The notes under the pieces were generated by a model. That model ran no database searches, was not told the origin of the DNA, and saw nothing but the letters and a program-made list of their open reading frames with translations. 54,154 nt of DNA, from assembly GCA_030039755.1 (NCBI GenBank), contig JASHUY010000093.1, positions 1 to 54,154 on the forward strand, in the 5' to 3' direction. Both the position numbers and the translations under genes were made by a program. The DNA comes from Acidimicrobiales bacterium. Its GTDB lineage: Bacteria; Actinomycetota; Acidimicrobiia; Acidimicrobiales; RAAP-2. Below are positions 25,714-33,411 of this stretch, piece after piece; position 1 is the first letter of the stretch; each line of letters starts with the position of its first letter.

Positions 25714-26631
25714 GTGGCCTTCGGCAAGGTTCGCATCGGGAACGCCCCGGTCAGCTACGGCGTCTTCGGCCGAGCGGCGGGAGGCCCGGGGGCTTCCCCC
25801 GAACAACTGCTGGCGACGATCGCCGCGGCCGGATACGAGGGGAGCGAGCTCGGCCCCCCGGGCTTCTTCGGGAGCCCCGAGGAGACCGCGGCCGCCTTCG
25901 ATCGGGTCGGGCTCTCGGTGATCGGCGCCTACGTGCCGCTCCATCTCGGTCCCACCGATCCGTCGGCGTTCGAACATGACCTCGTCCAGATGGACCTGAC
26001 CTGCGAGGAGCTCGTCGCCGCGGGTGGCGACGGCGTAGTCGTGCTCGCCGACGAGGGTGACGAGCTGCTACGTCTCCACGCCCCGCGGGGCCCCGGGGAT
26101 GCAGGGTTGGGACTCGACGACGCCGGCTGGGAGCGCCTCGGCGGGCGCCTCCGGCGGGCGCTCGACCTCGCGGCTTCCTACGGCCTGTCGGGCGTGTTCC
26201 ATCCCCACGTCGGCACCTTCGTCGAGTCCCCCGGAGACGTGGAGCGGCTCCTCGAGCTCCCCGAGGTGACGTTGGCTTTCGACAGCGGGCATCTCGCGCT
26301 CGGAGGCGGGGACGTCGTGGCTTGCGCCCGGCGTTGGCGGGGGCGGATCGGCCACGTGCACGTGAAGGACGTCGACCTCGACGTGCTCGCCAAGGCGACG
26401 GCGAAACGGCCGCAGGACCTCGACACGTGGTTCGGGGACGTGTGCACGGCCCTCGGCGCCGGCGACGTCGACCTGCGGGGGCTGCTCGACGAGCTCGCCG
26501 AGGCGGGCTACGCGGGATGGATGGTCGTCGAGCAGGACCGGCCGCCGACCGCGCTCGACCAGTATCCGCATGTCGCTGCCGCGCAGCTCGCGAATCGGGA
26601 ATGGCTCGCCCGAGAGCTGGAAAGCCGGTGA
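25714..26631 (+). CDS. Sugar phosphate isomerase/epimerase-fold protein, IolE/IolI-like
   Basis: The 305-residue protein is a xylose-isomerase-like TIM barrel. It opens with IGNAPVSYGVFG and AAAGYEGSELGP. The metal-site pattern follows in order: FHPHVGTFVES, LAFDSGHLALGG, RIGHVHVKDVD and WMVVEQD. IolE (inosose dehydratase) and IolI (inosose isomerase) belong to this fold and act directly after the dehydrogenase. The operon lacks another candidate for the inosose dehydratase step, so IolE is favoured. The GTG start follows GGAGGAACG. It is the last gene of the rightward operon, ending before a facing PIG-L gene. Confidence 0.78.
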   Translation: MAFGKVRIGNAPVSYGVFGRAAGGPGASPEQLLATIAAAGYEGSELGPPGFFGSPEETAAAFDRVGLSVIGAYVPLHLGPTDPSAFEHDLVQMDLTCEELVAAGGDGVVVLADEGDELLRLHAPRGPGDAGLGLDDAGWERLGGRLRRALDLAASYGLSGVFHPHVGTFVESPGDVERLLELPEVTLAFDSGHLALGGGDVVACARRWRGRIGHVHVKDVDLDVLAKATAKRPQDLDTWFGDVCTALGAGDVDLRGLLDELAEAGYAGWMVVEQDRPPTALDQYPHVAAAQLANREWLARELESR

Positions 26632-26725
26632 GTGGCGGCAGACGGGGCGGGCGCCGAACACCCGATCCGAACGGACTCCGTCGCGTTCAGGGCCTGCGCG
26701 CCTCAGCTGCGCGAGCAGGGACGCG

Positions 26726-27670
26726 TCACGCCAAGCGCCGCCCGACCGTGCGAGGGTGCGCTCCCACGGACTCGCCGTGGACGCCGGCGAAGAGATCCGT
26801 TTCCATCTCCTCGAGCGCTCCCCGCCCCGTAAGGTCGCGGGCGAGGACGAACTCTTCGTGGCCGAACACCTCGTCGGCGACCTCAGCGGGGATGCGGAGG
26901 AGCCGGTCCTTGGCGGGCCTCAGCTGGGATCGGTGCGCCCGCATTCCCTCGATCCAGAGGTGCACGTAGGAGGTGACGTCGATGACCGTCGTCACCCGGC
27001 TCTGCGGCGGCGCCATGCCCGGGTCTCCCCGGCCCTGCAAGCCGCCGCTCGCGTCGGCTGAGAAGGGAGCGTCCATGCCCAGGCTGGCGTACCTTTCGTT
27101 GACGGATCGGCGCCGCTCACGCGAGGTGACGGTGTAGTAGAGCTTGCTCGGCTGCCACGGCGGACCAGCGTGGGGCCAGGCCGAGGCTACGCCTGCGGCG
27201 TCGAAGGCCCTCACGGCGACTTCGTGGGCCCGGATGTGATCGGGGTGCGGATACGCACGCTGATCATCGCTGTACGTGACGACGACTTGCGGGCGCTCGT
27301 GCCGTATCACCTCGACGACCCTCACCACCTCCTCGTCCAGCGGCAACTCTGCGAAGCACGAGGCCGGACGATCGACCCTGTCGACCGCCCCGGAATCCGG
27401 GTAGCCCAACAGGACCACCTCGTCGTAGCCGACGATGGCCGCCGCCCGCCGCAGCTCCTCTCGCCGCATCACGATGACGTCGGTACGGTCGTCGACCGAA
27501 CTGATGTCGGGGTTCGGGACCCGCCCCTCGCCCCCGTCGGTGCAGCAAACGAGAACCGTGCGGGTCCCGGCACGGTGATAGCGCACAACGCTGCCCGCCC
27601 CGAACTCGGACTCGTCGTCGGGATGCGCGTGAACCGTGAGGAGACAAGGCTTCGGCTTGGTGACGGTCAG
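26726..27670 (-). CDS. LmbE/PIG-L deacetylase, mycothiol conjugate amidase (Mca)-like
   Basis: The protein (about 314 residues from the start used here) has the zinc motif VHAHPDDESEFGAG, then CTDGGEGR, then HPDHIRAHEVAVRAF with the third ligand. This is the PIG-L/LmbE fold used by MshB and Mca. The length and the long C-terminal part fit Mca, which cleaves mycothiol S-conjugates for detoxification. No ATG or GTG exists near the expected N-terminus. I place the start at a CTG (27670) because GGGGAG lies six bases upstream and family sequence begins there. A TTG at 27706 and a distant ATG at 27781 are alternatives. Mca identity is an inference; MshB-like or another deacetylase is possible. Confidence 0.7.
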   Translation of the reverse strand: MTVTKPKPCLLTVHAHPDDESEFGAGSVVRYHRAGTRTVLVCCTDGGEGRVPNPDISSVDDRTDVIVMRREELRRAAAIVGYDEVVLLGYPDSGAVDRVDRPASCFAELPLDEEVVRVVEVIRHERPQVVVTYSDDQRAYPHPDHIRAHEVAVRAFDAAGVASAWPHAGPPWQPSKLYYTVTSRERRRSVNERYASLGMDAPFSADASGGLQGRGDPGMAPPQSRVTTVIDVTSYVHLWIEGMRAHRSQLRPAKDRLLRIPAEVADEVFGHEEFVLARDLTGRGALEEMETDLFAGVHGESVGAHPRTVGRRLA

Positions 27671-28020
27671 TTGGGACTCCCCGTGAGCTGTGGGCGAGCG
27701 TACCAAGAGGCGTAGAGGCGTAGACCTGCGGCAGTGCCGTCGATCCCGACCGCGGGGATGGTGAGCTGGCGGCCTCCTCATGGGTAGGCGCGTCTCTCAT
27801 GGCAAATCCCCGTTCGAGGAGGATGACCATTCGCTCGGCGGCATGGGGCGGGCGGGCACGCGGAAGTTGCACCCCACTCGGCCCGCGTGGCGACGAGCTC
27901 GCTTGGCGCCCAACCGTATCGTTACCCCAACAGCCGAATGGTTGACGAGACAAATCGAATAGACGCTCCACGTCCATGGTGCAACGCTCTCGGTCGAGGG
28001 GAGGAAGGGGTGGTGGAGCT
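27671..28020. other. Gap without a supported gene
   Basis: About 350 bases between the facing-away PIG-L gene and the exported-protein gene. A frame continues upstream of the PIG-L start but has no family sequence. TTGACG and TAGACG boxes lie only 12 bases apart near 27940, too close for a normal promoter. A purine-rich stretch before 28021 is the likely ribosome site of the next gene. Confidence 0.5.
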
Positions 28021-28539
28021 ATGGCAGACAGGCATCCCGCGGCAAGCGCTCGACTCCAAGGCGTGCAGCCGCCACCGCCGAGTTGGCGGGCAGGCGGCCG
28101 CGTCCGCCGGTCGGTCCTGGCCGTCGCATTCGCCGGCACGGTCGGCACGGTCGGAACCCTTGCCGCGGTGGCACCCGCATCGGTCGCGACACCGGCTGCA
28201 GCCGTCGTGCTGCGGCCGGCGAAGCTCCCCAAAGGATTCCCCGGCTCCGTTCCGCTGCCCAAGGGCGGCACCTTGCTGAGCTCGACCGAGACAAAGCTGG
28301 GCGAGGAGTTGGGGGTCAACTTCGCGGTGAAGGCCAGCATCCCCGCTGCAACCCACGCCTACGAACATCAGCTGAAGGCGGCCGGATTCAAGGTAACGGT
28401 CGGCACCATCTCCGCGTCCGGCGCGGCGATAGAGGCAACGGGCCACGGCTGGGAGGTGGACGCGACCGTCGAGCCGGGTAAGGACTTTCACCTCAAAGCG
28501 GGTGAGTCCTACATCGGGATTGGCGTAGAGAAGAGCTGA
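28021..28539 (+). CDS. Small exported or membrane-anchored protein of unknown function (intact copy)
   Basis: The 172-residue protein has a basic N-terminus with prolines, a hydrophobic segment (about 30-57, SVLAVAFAGTVGTVGTLAAV) and a mature domain of about 105 residues. That domain contains KLPKGFPGSVPLPKGG, SSTETKLGEELG, two GF/GxI strands and EPGKDFHLKAGESYIGIGV. I recognise no family. The ATG at 28021 is preferred over 27976 because GGTGGAGCT directly precedes it. A second, frameshifted copy with about 80% protein identity lies at 31605-32069, so the gene has been duplicated. Function unknown. Confidence 0.65.
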   Translation: MADRHPAASARLQGVQPPPPSWRAGGRVRRSVLAVAFAGTVGTVGTLAAVAPASVATPAAAVVLRPAKLPKGFPGSVPLPKGGTLLSSTETKLGEELGVNFAVKASIPAATHAYEHQLKAAGFKVTVGTISASGAAIEATGHGWEVDATVEPGKDFHLKAGESYIGIGVEKS

Positions 28540-28611
28540 CCCAGCGATTCCTGACAGCAGACGACGTGCGGGGTCCCACACCCGGACAGATCGGGCGCCG
28601 CCACGTCATCG

Positions 28612-29337
28612 TCAAAGCCAGGACGTTTGAAACGGGGTCGCGCCGCTCGGCGCCTTCACGACGACCCGTTCGTTCCAATGCCCGAGGACGATCATCGAGG
28701 TGACGCCTTGATAGGTCGCCTTTGCCTCTACGGGCAGCGGCACACCTTGCGCCTTCACGTACAGGACCAGCATGGACTCTGGTTGCCCCGCGTGGGGAAC
28801 GCTCTTTCCCTTGAGCCCGACGACTTTCTGGCCGAGGATCACGCTGTCTGCGAGGGACGTGATCGGTCCAGTCAGCTCCAGCTCGGAAGTCGTCGAGGCA
28901 ATGGTGAGACCGGCGGCGGCGACCGAGAAGTCGGGGTTCGAATGGGGAACCGCAACCCAACGATTCGCTTCGTCGCTTGCCGCCTTTGTCGTAAAGCCCA
29001 TGTAGTTCGACAGCGCGAAACTGTCACCGTTCACATACGCGGTGTCTCCGACGAGGTCGACGGTGATCTCGCCGTGGGAGCCTCCCTTCACAACGGTGAC
29101 GGACTGACCCCCCTTGTCCGCGCCTGCGTTCGTCGTGATCGTCTCGGTGAGCCCACCGAACACCGTGCGACCTGTCCAGCGTACGGACGACTGCGCGCGG
29201 CTCGCAGCCAGCGCGTTGGCGAGAAGTTGAGCGGGGGAAACCGAGTGCGCCGTTCCGTAGAGCATGAAAGGAAGCGAGACCGCGATGGCCAGACACCCTG
29301 CCGGACCTCGAATCGCACGCATACCCGGACCCGGCAC
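28612..29337 (-). CDS. Exported LppX/LprG-like protein
   Basis: The 241-residue protein has a signal peptide (GCLAIAVSLPFMLYGTAHS, about 17-36). A beta-rich domain follows, with GDTAYVNGDSFALSNYMGF and LYVKAQGVPLPVEAKATYQG, resembling the LppX/LprAFG lipid-binding fold of actinobacteria. There is no convincing lipobox, so it may be secreted rather than a lipoprotein. The GTG at 29337 is chosen because GAGGGGG lies five bases upstream; an in-frame ATG is at 29322. The gene converges on the small exported protein to its left. The fold call is tentative; function is unknown. Confidence 0.65.
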   Translation of the reverse strand: MPGPGMRAIRGPAGCLAIAVSLPFMLYGTAHSVSPAQLLANALAASRAQSSVRWTGRTVFGGLTETITTNAGADKGGQSVTVVKGGSHGEITVDLVGDTAYVNGDSFALSNYMGFTTKAASDEANRWVAVPHSNPDFSVAAAGLTIASTTSELELTGPITSLADSVILGQKVVGLKGKSVPHAGQPESMLVLYVKAQGVPLPVEAKATYQGVTSMIVLGHWNERVVVKAPSGATPFQTSWL

Positions 29338-29583
29338 CGCTACCCCCTCACGGTTCTGAGATTCATTCGTTTCCAGCGCAGAAATTACGGCATGCCGAGA
29401 CTCTCTGCATCTACAGCCCGACCCTTGCCGCCGCGTTCTCGGTGACCTACGAACTCTCTCGGACGTAGCGCCGCAGCATCGCCGTGCCCTTATGTCGGGT
29501 CGTGTGGGCGATCTCGCGTTCGAGAGACCCCACCAGTCCATCCCGCACTTTCTTGGTGGGCCTTTGACCTCCGGGGGTGCACC

Positions 29584-30264
29584 GTGAGGGATGTCGAGCT
29601 CGAGGATCTCGACCGTAAGCGTTTCCCCGGCAGACGTAATCCCGACTTCGACCCCGTGAGCTACGTCAACCTATCGGGTCGCCAGCTGTTTCGAGTCGCC
29701 TTCGCTATCCGGCGCGTCCCGTGGCGACTTGCCATTGTCGAGGTCGAAACCGACTTCGCCATTCCAGGAATGCCGAGAGAAGACGACGTTGCCCTCGTAG
29801 CATGGGTCGGTGGTCTTACGACGATCATTCGGGAGGATCCGCCGTCGGCAGAGGTCCTCGGTCCTGACGACGGCACCCGCGGTGACAACTCCCCCGGGCG
29901 GTTGCTCCAGCCCGAGCCTCTTGAAGCTGTCGCCCCCCGCCCTGGTCCCCGCATTTCGAGATTGCAGGTAGCACCCTCGAACCGACGAAGAGATGTTCGC
30001 TGTCCCAGAACTCATCACGATCGGCGTCCACCACTGCCCCTTGTTCACGGCGCCCTGAACTCGCAGAGAACGCCGGGTCGCGGCGCTACAGACCGATCAC
30101 CTTGTGACCCGTGCAGTGGATGGCCGTCAGCTCCATCACATGACGACGAGCTCGGCGCGCGGGTCGAGACGGCGCATGTCGTCAGGGTCGCTCGTCGCGA
30201 TCCGATGGTTGCGGGATCGCGCGCAGAGGACCACCGTGGCATCGATCACGTCGTTGCCACCTGA
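29584..30264 (+). CDS. Uncertain open frame (226 codons)
   Basis: An open frame starts with GTG at 29584. Its first 95 residues look protein-like (VSYVNLSGRQLFRVAFAIRR, then VALVAWVGGLTTIIRED). The rest is arginine- and proline-rich and overlaps the facing PIN toxin gene by 129 bases. The 5' part may be a real small gene or a remnant whose 3' end decayed. The opposite strand of the same stretch also has an open frame. No family is recognised. Treat as weak. Confidence 0.25.
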   Translation: MRDVELEDLDRKRFPGRRNPDFDPVSYVNLSGRQLFRVAFAIRRVPWRLAIVEVETDFAIPGMPREDDVALVAWVGGLTTIIREDPPSAEVLGPDDGTRGDNSPGRLLQPEPLEAVAPRPGPRISRLQVAPSNRRRDVRCPRTHHDRRPPLPLVHGALNSQRTPGRGATDRSPCDPCSGWPSAPSHDDELGARVETAHVVRVARRDPMVAGSRAEDHRGIDHVVAT

Positions 30265-30516
30265 GACACCGAGGAGCTGCCCCGCGGCACGAGCTCCACG
30301 GTCATCCAGACCGACGATGTCACAGGACTCCGATCCGAGGAGCCGGGCGAGGTTGGCTTGGCGTCTCCCCTCTCGCCACACTTGGCCGACGACGCCGGCG
30401 GGAATGCACAGCTGTTCACCCCGTTCTCGCGCACGGGCGATGAGCGCGACCGCTCGGCGTTGTCCGCGATCGAACGCCACCAAGGCTCCGGCGTCGAGGG
30501 TGATCCCTACCGCCAT
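30136..30516 (-). CDS. VapC-like PIN-domain toxin
   Basis: The 126-residue protein has the PIN ribonuclease layout: ITLDAGALVAFDRG with the first aspartate, a mid-protein acidic region, GGNDVIDATVVLCAR with the conserved Asp pair and IATSDPDDMRRL with the last acidic residues. Such toxins cleave tRNA or rRNA when free of antitoxin. Its start overlaps the antitoxin gene by 10 bases. It differs from the PIN-like protein at 9363, which belongs to DUF5615. The complete acidic set suggests an active enzyme. Confidence 0.8.
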   Translation of the reverse strand: MAVGITLDAGALVAFDRGQRRAVALIARARERGEQLCIPAGVVGQVWREGRRQANLARLLGSESCDIVGLDDRGARAAGQLLGVSGGNDVIDATVVLCARSRNHRIATSDPDDMRRLDPRAELVVM

Positions 30517-30755
30517 CCGGCCTCACCGTCGATCCGGTCGCGCTCGGAGTCGATCAAGGGCCCGCCGCTCTCCGTGAGCAGTTCCTCGAGGAGCGCGTCG
30601 AGGTCGTCGAGTTTGATTTGCTCTTCGAGCGCGCGCGCAACATAGGCGGAGACGCTGGAAGCCCGGCCTCCAGCCACGGCAGCCCGTGCGGCGTCGACGA
30701 GGGGCGGGGGCAGGCTCACGGCGATCTTGGTCTTGGACGTCATACCAACCATCAT
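30507..30755 (-). CDS. Ribbon-helix-helix antitoxin paired with the PIN toxin
   Basis: The 82-residue protein has the pattern TSKTKIAVSLPPPLVDAARA, then SSVSAYVARALEEQI: a short strand and two helices of ribbon-helix-helix DNA-binding antitoxins. A C-terminal acidic tail (LDALLEELLTES) would bind the toxin. Two in-frame ATGs (30755 or 30752, and 30743) are possible; 30755 is used, with no clear ribosome site to decide. It overlaps the toxin gene, as expected for a vapBC-type operon. Confidence 0.72.
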   Translation of the reverse strand: MMVGMTSKTKIAVSLPPPLVDAARAAVAGGRASSVSAYVARALEEQIKLDDLDALLEELLTESGGPLIDSERDRIDGEAGWR

Positions 30756-30774
30756 ACCCAAGGCCTGTCCGCTG

Positions 30775-31390
30775 CCGTTCCCGGCACATCACGCTCGACG
30801 GCACCTACGCGGACAAGGAGGCCGCCTTCGGGCACAGAAAGGGCGGGGGGCCCGGGGAGAGGGACGAGGTGTTCTTCGGCGTCGACCTGTCGCTTGCGAC
30901 CACGGTGAACGAGGACCCTGCCCGAAAGCTCGTGCGGCGGATGAACCTCGTCAGCTGCGACGGTCCCGGCGCCAAAAATGGCGGAGGTCGCGTCCGCACG
31001 TTCGGCCCCCGGGGGTCACTCCCGATGATGTGAACTGCGACTCGGGCTAGGCCCACCGGCTGCCCGAGCACTTCGCCTTCTCCTTCGCACCGCGGAGCGC
31101 GAACCTCGTGATGGACCTGCTCCCGCACGACCGCGGGTTCCAGGGCACGCGCGCCCGTGCGATCTGCCACCACGGGATTCTGTACTGGCCGATAACGCGT
31201 CCCGGCTCTTCGACCGGACGCCCCTGGCACGCGGACCTGGCGAAGAGGAGATCCGCGCACACGACGAGCGGGTCGCAGAGCTCACCTGCTGCCGGCGCGT
31301 GCACAAATACGACGCCGGCGGCTATCACCGCGTCATGTGTCCGGCCGATCACGTTCCCGCGGAAACACTGTGCTGGACTGGACTGAACTT
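30775..31390 (+). pseudogene. Decayed transposase-like gene
   Basis: Pieces of one protein can be followed in changing frames. HITLDGTYADKEAAFGHRKG and then EVFFGVDLSLAT and LVRRMNLVSCDGPGAK come first. A shifted frame follows, with DSG, a TAG stop where Tyr is expected, and AHRLPEHFAF. Next is LVMDLLPHDRGFQGT and ICHHGILYWP, then another shift to LARGPGEEEIRAHDERVAEL and AGGYHRVMCPA. The order matches what I recall of an actinobacterial transposase-like family with a DSGYAHRVPEHFA core. At least two frameshifts and one nonsense codon make it inactive. It lies between the vapBC-like pair and an IS3-type remnant. Confidence 0.6.
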
Positions 31391-31393
31391 GAT

Positions 31394-31604
31394 CTGAACC
31401 CCAAAAAGTGGAGCCCTATAGGACAATTTAGTCCCTGACCGGCATGAGCCAGATATGCCAAGGCACTACCCCGCGGAGCTTCGGCGTCAGACCTGTGAGC
31501 GCATGCTCGCCGACGAGGCCGTCAAGGATCTCTACGCCGAGCTCGGCATCGCAGGAGTCATCCCGCTACAAGTAGCGGCGCGAGGCGCTGATCGACGCCG
31601 GTGC
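31394..31604 (+). mobile_element. IS3-type insertion sequence remnant (left end and orfA start)
   Basis: TGAACCCCAAAAAGTGGAGC at 31394 resembles the terminal repeat of IS3-family elements. An ATG at 31455 starts a protein like the IS3 OrfA helix-turn-helix (RHYPAELRRQTCERMLADEA, then LYAELGI). After about 35 codons the frame breaks. The expected YKWRREALIDAG can still be read in another frame, with a TAG in place of Trp. The element then stops at the border with the duplicated exported-protein gene. No orfB or right end is present. Confidence 0.65.
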
Positions 31605-32069
31605 AGGACGCGCAGCAGCCACCTTCGAGTTGAGGACCGGGCTGCGTTCGCCGAGCGGTGTTGGCACTCGCGCTCAGCGGCTCGGTCGGAACCCTGGTCG
31701 CGGTGGTGCCCGCATCCATAGCGACGCCGGCCGCAACCAGTGTGTTGCGGGTGGAGAAGCTCCCCGCGGGCTTCCCCAAGTCCGTCCCTTTGCCCAAGGG
31801 CGGCACGGTGCTGAGCTCGACCGAGACAAAGCTGGGCGAGGTAGTTGGGAGTGAACGTCGCGGTGAAGGCCAGTGTCCCGGCTGCAACGCACCCCTACGG
31901 GAAGCAGCTGAAACCGGCCGGCTTCAAGGTGATGGTTGGCGACATCTCCGCGACTGGTGCGGCGATTCAGGCGACGGGCTACGGCTGGGAGGTGGAAGTT
32001 ACGGTCGAGCCAGGTAAGGACTTTGACCTCAGAGCGGGCGAGCCCTACGTCGGGATCGGCGTGGTATAG
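31605..32069 (+). pseudogene. Frameshifted second copy of the small exported protein
   Basis: This stretch aligns with the gene at 28021-28539 over its last 140 codons at about 80% protein identity. It shares KLPAGFPKSVPLPKGG, SSTETKLGE, GFKVMVGDISATG and EPGKDFDLRAGEPYVGIGV. One extra T at about 31842 shifts the frame: here GCGAGGTAGTTGGG, in the intact copy GCGAGGAGTTGGG. The start codon and N-terminal region were lost where the IS3 remnant joins. It cannot make the full protein. Confidence 0.8.
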
Positions 32070-32259
32070 AGCTGATTCAGGCGGCTCCGACGCAAACAGA
32101 GTCGATTCGGCATCGAACGCCGCTCATCAAGCGGCGGGAGACGCCACGTGGCGCTCAATCGAGCGTGCCGGAGGGCACGGCCCGTTCGCACTGCCGGCCG
32201 TCGCCTCAGCTCGCCTGCCTCCCCACGACTTCCCGGGACTCAACCGCCTGGAGTGGTCC

Positions 32260-33246
32260 TCAGCCGAGGCGGAGGAGCTGGCGGGCGTTTGCCGAGGTGA
32301 CGAGCTCGCGCGCCGCCTCGTCGAACCCGGCGGCTTCGACCGCTTCCAGCGCTGCGGTCGGGCTCCAGCACGGGTAGTCCGTGCCGAAGAGCACGCGATC
32401 GGCCCCGTAGAAGGTGGCGGCCGTGGCGATCGTGAGCGGCTGTGGGGCAACCGTGTCGACGAAGCACCGGCGCAGATAGGTGCTCGGCGGCTCCGGCAGC
32501 TCGGCGCCGCCCCCGTTTTTGTCGATCCGCCCGGCCTGGTACGGCAGCAGCCCACCGGCGTGAGTTTGGAGGATGAGGAGGTCCGGGTGGCGCGCGAGGC
32601 AGCCGCTGAAGATGAGCCGAAGCACCGACATGCTGGCGTCCAGCAGTCGGCCGATCGTCAGCTGGAGCGCGCCACCGAATTCCTCGCCCATCTGCGACCC
32701 GTACACGAGGTCCGTCGGATGCACGATGAGGGGCACTCCGAGCTCTGCGACCCTCGCGTAGTACGGGTCGAGCCGCCGGCTGTCGACGAGCTCGCCGCCC
32801 GTGATCGACGGGAGGTTGACGGCGTGCAGCCCGAGCTCCTTCACGGCGTCGTCGAGCACTTCGACCGCCACGGTCTCGTCCTGGAGCGGTACGGTCGCGG
32901 TCCCGTAGAACACGCCGGGGTAGCGGTGCTCGGTGGCCGCCATGATCTCGTTGTGCTCACGAGCGATGTCCGCCGCCTCGGAGGCCGGCAGCTGGTCGAG
33001 CAGGCCCGAGAGGACTCCGGCGGTGCAGACCACCGCCGTGCCTTCCGCCGATCCCTCGGCCGAGACCTCGAGTCCGCGTTCCAAGTCGACCCAGACCTCA
33101 GGCAGGGAAATCCGGCCGCGCCCTTCGTCGTAAAGGTATACGTAACCCGTCCCCTCCCGCTCAACACGGGGATAGCCGGCGCGCTCGCACAGCCGCTCGA
33201 GGTATGGGCGAGGGAACCAGTGGAAATGGCAGTCGATCACCCTCAT
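32260..33246 (-). CDS. Amidohydrolase family 2 (ACMSD-like) metal-dependent hydrolase
   Basis: The 328-residue TIM-barrel protein opens with MRVIDCHFHWFPRPYLE, whose HxH binds the metal. HPTDLVYG, LQTHAGGLLPYQAGRID and LFGTDYPCWSP follow, carrying the other His ligands and the catalytic Asp. This is the ACMSD/gamma-resorcylate decarboxylase branch, which performs decarboxylations or hydrolyses. A GGAGGTGAAGAG site fixes the ATG at 33246. It is the last gene of the leftward HyuAB/M24 cluster, 165 bases after the M24 pair, so it may act on the same compound. The substrate is not evident. Confidence 0.82.
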   Translation of the reverse strand: MRVIDCHFHWFPRPYLERLCERAGYPRVEREGTGYVYLYDEGRGRISLPEVWVDLERGLEVSAEGSAEGTAVVCTAGVLSGLLDQLPASEAADIAREHNEIMAATEHRYPGVFYGTATVPLQDETVAVEVLDDAVKELGLHAVNLPSITGGELVDSRRLDPYYARVAELGVPLIVHPTDLVYGSQMGEEFGGALQLTIGRLLDASMSVLRLIFSGCLARHPDLLILQTHAGGLLPYQAGRIDKNGGGAELPEPPSTYLRRCFVDTVAPQPLTIATAATFYGADRVLFGTDYPCWSPTAALEAVEAAGFDEAARELVTSANARQLLRLG

Positions 33247-33411
33247 CGTCTCTTCACCTCCTGCGCGGGCTGGCGCGCCCACCGGCGTTCACATCTTGTC
33301 AACTTGCGCACCGGCGAGCGACCGAGCCCGCCCGACCGGCGATGGCGCCGTCTGCGGTTGCGACTCTTCCTGATGCGCCCGTACACTTCTCCGACAGCCC
33401 CCTCGACCGTC

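Noticed and set aside
29671-30048. A 125-codon open frame on the minus strand
   Set aside because: No start signal or family match, and it shares the stretch with an equally weak plus-strand frame. Neither can be preferred with confidence.
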